This document shows positions 58,154 to 64,000 of a stretch of DNA of 64,000 bases, in pieces (within the stretch, counting starts at the first letter, position 1; each line of letters opens with the position of its first letter). The stretch is taken from contig CAVONI010000001.1 in NCBI GenBank assembly GCA_963697285.1, positions 186,001 to 250,000 of the forward strand, written 5' to 3'. The position numbers and the translations under genes were made by a program. The DNA is from JAEUQQ01 sp963697285. GTDB taxonomy: Bacteria > Acidobacteriota > Vicinamibacteria > Vicinamibacterales > JAFNAJ01. The notes beneath the pieces were generated by a model. It was not told where the DNA came from and searched no databases. It saw only the letters and a list, made by a program, of their open reading frames with translations.

Positions 58154-59143
58154 TCACCGCTTCGCCGGCAGCAGCGCCTTCGGAAACTTCGCGACCACGG
58201 TGTAGTTCGGATCGACGACGTTCGCGACGCGGGCGGTGCCGACCTGCGACAGGACCTGGAAGGCCTCGAGCTTCTCGAAGCCGTACTCCTCGACCAGCCA
58301 CTCGACGAGTTCGACGTGAGCGATGCGGTAGGCGTCGATTAGCGGCCGCACGCTGCCGGCGACCATGATGAACTGGTCGTTCTCGATGCGCGGCCACCGG
58401 ATGCGCCGGCCCTTGATCAGGTCGAACTGGAGCGTGACGTCCATGGTCGTTTCGAGGCCCGAGCCGACGATCTCGCCATCGCCCTGCGCCGCGTGACCGT
58501 CTCCGAAATAGAAATACGCACCGTCATGGAAGACGGGGAGATAGACGGTGGCGCCTTCGCGGATATCGGGAACGTCCATGTTGCCGCCGAAGTCGCCGGG
58601 CCACAGTCCGCCGAACTCCTCATCGCCTCGCGGCGCCACGGCGACGCGGCCCAGCATGGGGGCGAGGGGGATCTCGATCCGCTTCGAGGCGGAGTTGGGG
58701 AGATCGAGTATGCCGACGTTGCGGGCACGATCGAGGCGCCAGACCCAGCGCCGCGCGGGCGGTGGATCGTTGAGCATGCGAGTGCGAACGTCGGCGAAGA
58801 GCGCGCTGATGCCCTGGGGATTCACCGCCGAGATGGCCGTGTCGCGATTGGGGCGGAGCCGCACGATCCTGACCACCAGCGTGTCGTCCGGCGTGGCGCC
58901 TTCGATGTAGAAGGGTCCCACCTCGCCCGGCCACGGCCCGGCCTTGTCGGTCTCGTAGTAGTCACCGGGCTTCGAGAACGTCCGTGTCTCGACCGTCGTT
59001 CCCGGCGTCACGCGCAGCACGGGATCGCGTTTCGCGAAGGTGGGAAAGCCGACCGACGGCGTGAACGTGATCACCTGTGGTTGCGCGGCGGAAGCGTTTG
59101 CAAGGCCGAGCACCAGTGCTGCCGCGAAGATCGTCCGTCGCAT
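58154..59143 (-). CDS. Exported acetamidase/formamidase family protein
   Basis: 329 residues: signal peptide (1-20, NASAAQ) and FmdA/AmdA fold. Signatures are VKP-like GDYYETDKAGPWPGEVGPFYIEGA, GLWPGDFGGNMDVPDIREGATVYLPVFHDGA and the core metal motif FGDGHAAQGDGEIVGSGLET, plus a C-terminal helical YGFEKLEAFQVLSQV. Family enzymes hydrolyse formamide or short amides to acid and ammonia. Export is unusual for bacterial formamidase but seen in related proteins. AAGGAG lies 7 nt before the ATG. Confidence 0.87.
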   Translation of the reverse strand: MRRTIFAAALVLGLANASAAQPQVITFTPSVGFPTFAKRDPVLRVTPGTTVETRTFSKPGDYYETDKAGPWPGEVGPFYIEGATPDDTLVVRIVRLRPNRDTAISAVNPQGISALFADVRTRMLNDPPPARRWVWRLDRARNVGILDLPNSASKRIEIPLAPMLGRVAVAPRGDEEFGGLWPGDFGGNMDVPDIREGATVYLPVFHDGAYFYFGDGHAAQGDGEIVGSGLETTMDVTLQFDLIKGRRIRWPRIENDQFIMVAGSVRPLIDAYRIAHVELVEWLVEEYGFEKLEAFQVLSQVGTARVANVVDPNYTVVAKFPKALLPAKR

Positions 59144-59259
59144 TGTGGTCTCCTTCGCCGGCGCAGCCGGTCGATGTGCGGCAGTTTAGCGAGATGCCCG
59201 GCATGCTGGCCAGCTGTGTTCCTCGTCGTGTTCGCCAGCATCGCCGCCCTCCCCTTGAA

Positions 59260-59276
59260 ATCACTCCGCGAGTGAT
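59260..59276 (-). terminator. Hairpin downstream of the ligase/acyltransferase gene
   Basis: ATCACTC-CGC-GAGTGAT, perfect 7-bp stem, starting 15 nt after the stop at 59291 on the minus strand and followed there by TTTC. Plausible short intrinsic terminator. Confidence 0.5.
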
Positions 59277-59290
59277 CTTCACCCGGGGGG

Positions 59291-61927
59291 TCACGCGCGT
59301 TGTGGCCTCTGATGCGCCGCCTCCGCTGGCACCAACCCGCGCACAGCGGCTTCCACCCTTTCCGCCAGCGCCGCGTAGTCGTCGCCAGTCAGGGTGATCG
59401 GGGCACCGAACACGACGCTGACTCGCCCAGGCTTCGGCCACCCCCACCCGCGGTGAAGCACGCGGTCGAGCCCGACGATTCTCACGGGCACCACCGGTAA
59501 CCCGAGGCGCGCGGCCATCATTCCGACGCCCGCCTGGAACGGGTTGATCTCGCCATGTTCGGTACGCTTGCCCTCGGGAAACAGGAGCAGCGAGTACCCG
59601 TCGCTGACGAGACCGCCGGCATACCGCAGCGTCTCTCGCGTGCCGGCTTCGCGCTGCGGCAGCGGAAACGCATTGAAGAAGAGCGCCGCCGACCAGTAGG
59701 CGACGCTGCTCTTCAGCCACGCGACGCGGCCGTGCGCCTGCGGCGAGAAGTGCGAGGGGAACAGCTCCTTCGCCATTGCCACAGCCACGCGGTAACGTGC
59801 GCGTGACGGCATCGCCGCAAGGATGGTCGGCGTGTCGAACAGGCTCTGGTGGTTCGCGGCGAAGAGCACGGGCGCTTCCAGGTGCCTCACGTGATCCTGT
59901 CCGCGGACGTCGAGCCGGACGAACAGCCGCAAGAGGGGCAGGATCCACGACGGCAGGCTGACATGCCTGAGCGCCCGCGCCCACGCACGGCGATTCCACG
60001 ACGGGAACGGCAGGGGCTGCACGGCGGCTGGGGCGACAGCGCGGGTCGCGCCCGGCGTCGCGACGTCGGGCCGCTCCACGTCCACGAGCGCGTGCAGGTC
60101 GGCGACGCTGCGAGCGCGAGCCAGCACCGACTCGTCGAGCGTGACGTCGAACCGCTCCTCCAGTGCCATCAGCAACTCAACGCGCTCGAGCGACGTGAGG
60201 CCCAGTTCGTCGAGCGTGGTGTCGCGGTCGATCGGGTGAGATGAACGGGCGAACCGTCCGAGGAGTGCTTCGACGCTCTCTCCCTGGAGCCGAGCCGGCG
60301 AGGTGTCGTCGCTGCCAGACTCCACCCACGCCTTGATCGCCTGCCGTTTCAGCTTGCGTGTGCCTTCGGTGCGTGGCAACTCGGCCCCTGGCCATTTCGA
60401 CACGCCGCGTATGCGCTGGTGCGCGTCGAGGGCGGCATTGGCGGCGCGGACGACGGCGTTGACGTCGGTGCCGTCCTCGACGATGAGCACGGCGTGCACG
60501 CGCTCTTCACCGTTGTGTCGGCGCCCGACCACCGCCGCGTCGCGAACGCCCGGTTGCGACACGAGCGCCCGTTCGACGTCGTCGGGGAACACGTTGAGGC
60601 CTTCGGGCGTGACGATCATTTCCTTCTTGCGCCCGCGGATGAAGAGCCGCCCCTCCTCGTCGAGGTGACCGATGTCGCCGGTGTGCAGCCATCCCCCGTC
60701 GAAGGCCTCTGCGGAGGCAGCCGGCGCAGCGTAGTAGCCCGTGGTCACGTTGTCGCCGCGCACGAGCACTTCACCGTCGGGCGCGATCCTGACGTCCACG
60801 CCGGGGAGCGGCGTGCCCACTGAACCCCGCGAGGTCGCCAGCGGATGGTTCAAGGTCACGATCGGCGCCGTCTCGGTGAGGCCATATCCCTGGATCACGA
60901 GCAAGCCGAGGCGACGGAAGTAGTCTTCGAGCGCCGGATCGAGTGGTGCAGCGCCGACGACGAAGCTCCAGAACTTCATGCCGAGGGCGCGGTGCACACG
61001 TCGATGCCGCCACCACCGCCGCGTCCAATGCCCGTGCGTTGCCGGGGCCACCGTCGTCTCGGGAAACGTCGTGGACAGGTATCGCGCGAGCACGTCGAGC
61101 ATCTTCGGCACCGACACCATCACCGAGATGCGCCGCGTGTTGATCTGCCGCACGATCTCGTGCGGCGAGTAGCCGCGCATGAACACCACGACACCCGGCA
61201 GCACCGGCGGGATGAAGGTGGCCATGGCCTGCCCGAACAGGTGACTGAGCGGGAGCAGGTTCAGGAACCGGAGCGGGAAGAACGGCCGTCCGTACTTCCG
61301 ATACTTCGCCACCTGGGTTTCCACGGGAACGAGGTTGGCGAGGATGTTCCTGTGCGTGATGACGACGCCCTTGGGTTCGGCCGTCGCTCCCGACGTGAAG
61401 AGAATCTCCGCGACGTCGTCCTTCGTCAGGTGCACGGGTGCAGGCGCCTCGCAGGGGCCGCGCCCCTGCGCGGCCCGTGACCCTGTCGGCGATGCGGTGT
61501 AGGGGCCGCGCCCCTGCGCGGCCCGTGACGACTCCAGCAGCCCCGCAAGTGGCCACCGCATGACATCGGGCGGCAAGTCAGCCTCCGCCACGTCGCGTCC
61601 CGTCAGGATCAGCCGTGCCTCGACGATGCCCGCCACCTTGGTCAGGAAGGTCGGCGAAGCGTGCGCATCGATGGGCACGACGATGATGCCGTTGAGGATG
61701 CATCCCCAGAGGGCGACGACCCACTCGGGGCAGTTCTCGCCCACGATGATGACCTTGTCGCCCTTCCGAAGGCCCCGGTTGGCCAGTCGGGCCGCCAGGC
61801 CTCGCGCGGCGGCGGTCATCTCGGCGTACGTGTAGCTCCAGCTGCGGAGCCCGTCGTCGTAGACGAGGAACACGCCGCGCGTGGTCGAGAGGTCTGCGAA
61901 GAAGTCGAGCAGGGTTTCGCGTGACAT
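59291..61927 (-). CDS. Trifunctional acyl-CoA/AMP ligase - acyl carrier - PlsC acyltransferase
   Basis: 878 residues. Domain 1 (1-530): AMP-binding ligase with P-loop AEILFTSGATAEPKG, GYGLTETAPIVTLN, GWLHTGDIGHLDEEG and the C-subdomain up to RKLKRQAIKAW. Domain 2 (about 545-620): carrier with phosphopantetheine Ser in DELGLTSLERVELL. Domain 3 (about 665-870): PlsC with HX4D in ANHQSLFDTP and FPEGKRTEHGEI. It could activate a fatty acid, hold it and pass it to a lysolipid or other acceptor, as in Aas-like proteins. Residues 135-160 contain two RAAQGRGPY copies from the REP-like palindrome, in the loop before the P-loop. Start MSRETLLDFF. Confidence 0.88.
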   Translation of the reverse strand: MSRETLLDFFADLSTTRGVFLVYDDGLRSWSYTYAEMTAAARGLAARLANRGLRKGDKVIIVGENCPEWVVALWGCILNGIIVVPIDAHASPTFLTKVAGIVEARLILTGRDVAEADLPPDVMRWPLAGLLESSRAAQGRGPYTASPTGSRAAQGRGPCEAPAPVHLTKDDVAEILFTSGATAEPKGVVITHRNILANLVPVETQVAKYRKYGRPFFPLRFLNLLPLSHLFGQAMATFIPPVLPGVVVFMRGYSPHEIVRQINTRRISVMVSVPKMLDVLARYLSTTFPETTVAPATHGHWTRRWWRHRRVHRALGMKFWSFVVGAAPLDPALEDYFRRLGLLVIQGYGLTETAPIVTLNHPLATSRGSVGTPLPGVDVRIAPDGEVLVRGDNVTTGYYAAPAASAEAFDGGWLHTGDIGHLDEEGRLFIRGRKKEMIVTPEGLNVFPDDVERALVSQPGVRDAAVVGRRHNGEERVHAVLIVEDGTDVNAVVRAANAALDAHQRIRGVSKWPGAELPRTEGTRKLKRQAIKAWVESGSDDTSPARLQGESVEALLGRFARSSHPIDRDTTLDELGLTSLERVELLMALEERFDVTLDESVLARARSVADLHALVDVERPDVATPGATRAVAPAAVQPLPFPSWNRRAWARALRHVSLPSWILPLLRLFVRLDVRGQDHVRHLEAPVLFAANHQSLFDTPTILAAMPSRARYRVAVAMAKELFPSHFSPQAHGRVAWLKSSVAYWSAALFFNAFPLPQREAGTRETLRYAGGLVSDGYSLLLFPEGKRTEHGEINPFQAGVGMMAARLGLPVVPVRIVGLDRVLHRGWGWPKPGRVSVVFGAPITLTGDDYAALAERVEAAVRGLVPAEAAHQRPQRA
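61451..61525 (-). repeat. Two more copies of the GC-palindrome, inside the ligase domain
   Basis: Copies at 61451-61477 and 61499-61525, core identical to those at 31689-31760, 48 bp apart, in the same orientation and reading frame relative to the host gene (RAAQGRGPY / RAAQGRGPC). Confidence 0.85.
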
Positions 61928-62101
61928 CCCTGTGTCGATAGTAGCCCTGGAGTGGCAGCGCGCGCCCGCTGGATCACGCTGCAGGCCGACGCGGCAAGGG
62001 CTGGCGGGATTGAGCGTGTGGCGCGGGTGTACGTCCACCGTTACGGCCTTGTGATACCGTCCACAGCGCCCGCGTGGACGCCCACTGCGGCGCGTCGTGC
62101 G

Positions 62102-63337
62102 ATGGAATTCCTCTTCCTCACCGAACTCGTCGGCCTCCCGGTATTCGACTTGAAGCGCCGCCGCCTCGGGCGCGTCCGTGACGCGTCGATTCGGCCCGCC
62201 GTCGATCGGGCGCGCGTCGACCGCTACCTGGTCGGAGGCGGGTGGGCCTGGCTGACCGTCAGGTACGACCAGGTCGAGAGCATCAGCCTCGACGGGCTCT
62301 TCCTGAACGATGAGCAGCTCACGCCCTACCACGACGACGAGAACATCCTGCGCCTGGTGCGCGACCTGCTGGATCAGCAGATCATCGATGCCCGCGGCCG
62401 CAAAGTCGTGCGCGTGTCGGATGTGACGTTCGACGTGCTCGACGCCGCCGGTCGACAGGAACTCGCCCTGTGCGACATCGACATCGGCCTGCGCAGCGTG
62501 CTTCGTCGCGTCGCCCAGGGGGTTGTCCCGGCGCGCTGGGTCCGTCGCCTGCAGGGTCCCATCGCGCCCCGGTCGATCCCGTGGGCGGCCTGCAACATCG
62601 TCGAATCGGACCCGCAGCGCCGGCTTCGCCTGAACATCTCGTACGACTTCCTCGAACGGATGCATCCGGCCGACATTGCCGACATTGTCGAGGAACTCGG
62701 GCCGGACGAGCGCGAGGCGATCTTCGAAGCGATCGACGAGGAGGTTGCGGCCGATACCCTCTCGGAGGTCGAGCCAGACCTGCAGGTGAGCATCCTCGAG
62801 TCGCTCGACCGCGACAAGGCCGCCGACATCATCGAAGAAATGGAGCCGGACGAGGCCGTCGACGTGCTCAAGGAACTGCGCCACGAGACGGCTGGCGAGA
62901 TCCTCGAGGAGATGGATCCCCAGTCGCGGAGCGACGTGACCGACCTGCTCGGCTTTCGCGACGACTCCGCCGGCGGCCTGATGAGCACCGACTTCCTGGC
63001 GTTGCCCGAGTCGGCAATCGCATCTGACGCCAGAGCCGAGCTCGAGCGCCACGAGAACCTCATCGAGTCGCTGAGCGTGGTGCACGTCGTCGCGAGGGAC
63101 GAACGTCTGCTGGCTGTTGTGCCCCTCGCGCGCGTGGTGGTCGCACCCGCAGACACACCATTGCTCTCGCTTGCGCGCGAGGCGATGCCGACGGTGACGG
63201 TGGCCGAGACGTTCGACCGGGTCGCCGAGCGTTTCGACAAGTACAACCTGCTCTCGTTGCCCGTCATCGACGACGCGGGCCGGCTGGTCGGCGTCATCAC
63301 GGCGGACGACATCATCTCGATGCTGAGGGAATCGTGA
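62102..63337 (+). CDS. Soluble PRC-barrel / MgtE-N / CBS protein
   Basis: 411 residues without TM helices. N-terminal PRC-barrel-like halves (LFLTELVGLPVFDLKRRRLGRV; VVRVSDVTFDVLDAAGRQE), an MgtE N-domain (about 185-285: MHPADIADIVEELGPDEREAIFEAID and repeats of the acidic helices), and paired CBS motifs (GGLMSTDFLALPE; FDKYNLLSLPVIDDAGRLVGVIT). In MgtE these two domains are the Mg2+-sensing cytosolic gate of the channel. Here the channel domain is missing and the stop overlaps (GTGA) the start of an NRAMP-like transporter, suggesting a regulatory subunit. Start at 62102; a longer frame to 61952 adds no domain. Confidence 0.87.
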   Translation: MEFLFLTELVGLPVFDLKRRRLGRVRDASIRPAVDRARVDRYLVGGGWAWLTVRYDQVESISLDGLFLNDEQLTPYHDDENILRLVRDLLDQQIIDARGRKVVRVSDVTFDVLDAAGRQELALCDIDIGLRSVLRRVAQGVVPARWVRRLQGPIAPRSIPWAACNIVESDPQRRLRLNISYDFLERMHPADIADIVEELGPDEREAIFEAIDEEVAADTLSEVEPDLQVSILESLDRDKAADIIEEMEPDEAVDVLKELRHETAGEILEEMDPQSRSDVTDLLGFRDDSAGGLMSTDFLALPESAIASDARAELERHENLIESLSVVHVVARDERLLAVVPLARVVVAPADTPLLSLAREAMPTVTVAETFDRVAERFDKYNLLSLPVIDDAGRLVGVITADDIISMLRES

Positions 63338-64000
63338 CGCTGGGACTTCTCCGTCGGGGGAAGTACCACATCGCCGTGTTCTTCTCGGTCATCGGCCCCG
63401 GCTTCATCACGGCCATGGTCGACAACGACGCCGGCGGCATCTACACCTATTCGCAGGCTGGCGCCAGCTTCGGCTACCTGCCCCTGTGGACCCTGCTGCC
63501 CATCACCGTGCTGCTCATCGTGACCCAGGAGATGTGCTCGCGGATGGGTGCGGTCACCGAAAAGGGCTTGTCGGATCTCATCCGCGAGGAGTTCGGCCTC
63601 CGTACGACGTTCTTCGTGATGACGGTTCTCGTGCTGGCCAATCTCACGAACGTGATGGCCAACTTCGCGGGCATCGCCAGCTCACTCGAGCTGTTCGGCG
63701 TGAGTCGCTACGTGTCGGTGCCTGTCGGCGGAGTTGCGGTCTGGTTGCTGGTCGTGAAGGGAACATATGCGCGCATCGAGAAGGTGTTCCTCTTCGCGAC
63801 GCTGCTGTATCTGGCGTATATCGGCGCGGGGATCCTCGTGAAGCCCGATTGGCGGGAGGCGGCCATCTACAGCGTCAGGCCTGTCCTGGTCTTCGAGCCG
63901 GCCTATCTCACGATGCTGATCGGCATGGTCGGCACGTCGGTCGCCCCGTGGATGCAGTTCTATCTGCAGGCGGCCATCGTCGAGAAGGGCGTGACGGTGA
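63334..64000 (+). CDS. NRAMP-like divalent metal transporter, N-terminal part
   Basis: 222 codons to the right edge, from GTG 63334. Helices TM1-TM6 are readable: FSVIGPGFITAMVDNDAGG (TM1), LWTLLPITVLLIVTQEMCSRMG, the RTTFFVMTVLVLANLTNVMANFAG pair, and YLTMLIGMVGTSVAPWMQFY (TM6). Canonical NRAMP has DPGN in TM1 and MPHN in TM6; here TM1 reads DNDAGG and TM6 has A-P-W, so the metal-ligating Asn and Met are missing. Divergent SLC11 members with such changes have been described as Mg transporters. Coupled with the MgtE-N/CBS protein, Mg2+ or Mn2+ is likely. Confidence 0.85.
   Translation, partial: MTLGLLRRGKYHIAVFFSVIGPGFITAMVDNDAGGIYTYSQAGASFGYLPLWTLLPITVLLIVTQEMCSRMGAVTEKGLSDLIREEFGLRTTFFVMTVLVLANLTNVMANFAGIASSLELFGVSRYVSVPVGGVAVWLLVVKGTYARIEKVFLFATLLYLAYIGAGILVKPDWREAAIYSVRPVLVFEPAYLTMLIGMVGTSVAPWMQFYLQAAIVEKGVTV

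Noticed and set aside
61928..62101. N-terminal extension of the MgtE-N protein to 61952
   Set aside because: The added 50 residues are low complexity and precede a normal PRC-barrel start at MEFLFLTELVG.

Overview
The window is a GC-rich chromosomal stretch with dense third-position GC. It encodes several large TonB-dependent receptors of the Oar type (an N-terminal carboxypeptidase-regulatory-like domain ahead of plug and barrel), many exported esterases and nucleoside hydrolases, and Tat- or Sec-exported versions of enzymes that are often cytosolic. This style fits a heterotrophic Acidobacteriota, most likely Vicinamibacteria; that assignment is inference from gene content, not from a marker gene. 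No rRNA, tRNA, CRISPR array, IS element or phage gene was seen.

Layout. 1-0.3 kb: edge of a VapBC-type toxin-antitoxin pair. 0.4-4.3 kb: exported aldose 1-epimerase and two CE1-like esterases. 4.4-11.5 kb (minus): a tightly overlapped catabolic operon (CMD-like protein, DUF35 Zn-ribbon/OB protein, thiolase-like enzyme, MFS transporter, class III CoA-transferase, PDC-lactonase-like amidohydrolase, CHMI-like tautomerase, alpha/beta hydrolase) below a LysR regulator. Two inverted near-identical 30-bp sites flank that regulator, one in front of the operon and one between lysR and a divergent TonB receptor. 12.9-22.4 kb: receptor 1 and four more esterases, two of which carry an extra N-terminal hydrolase domain with Asp in the nucleophile position. 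22.5-25.9 kb: orphan LytS-type histidine kinase and a divergent SSS symporter with a small membrane partner.

26-41 kb holds what looks like a purine-nucleoside utilisation locus. On the minus strand are a Tat-exported adenine deaminase, an unknown protein, two exported nucleoside hydrolases, ribokinase and a periplasmic-binding-fold protein. Divergently there are receptor 2, a third nucleoside hydrolase and a 10-TM permease. The logic suggested is uptake across the outer membrane, periplasmic cleavage into base and ribose, deamination of adenine, inner-membrane import and ribose phosphorylation.

41-64 kb is a mosaic: lipoprotein with a TonB C-terminal domain, PIG-L deacetylase, AraC regulator with divergent methyltransferase, PLP decarboxylase, more exported esterases, receptor 3 beside an Asp-box (BNR) protein and a type-B carboxylesterase, a formamidase-family enzyme, a three-domain acyl-CoA ligase/ACP/PlsC protein, and an MgtE-N/CBS protein translationally coupled to an unusual NRAMP-like transporter. 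Three dyads ACGGT-N6-ACCGT precede exported hydrolases at 46.7, 49.8 and 57.4 kb.

About nineteen single-base frame changes break otherwise well-conserved genes. They are clustered, mostly sit in short G/C runs, and fit consensus indel errors better than old decay, so gene models at those places are reconstructions.
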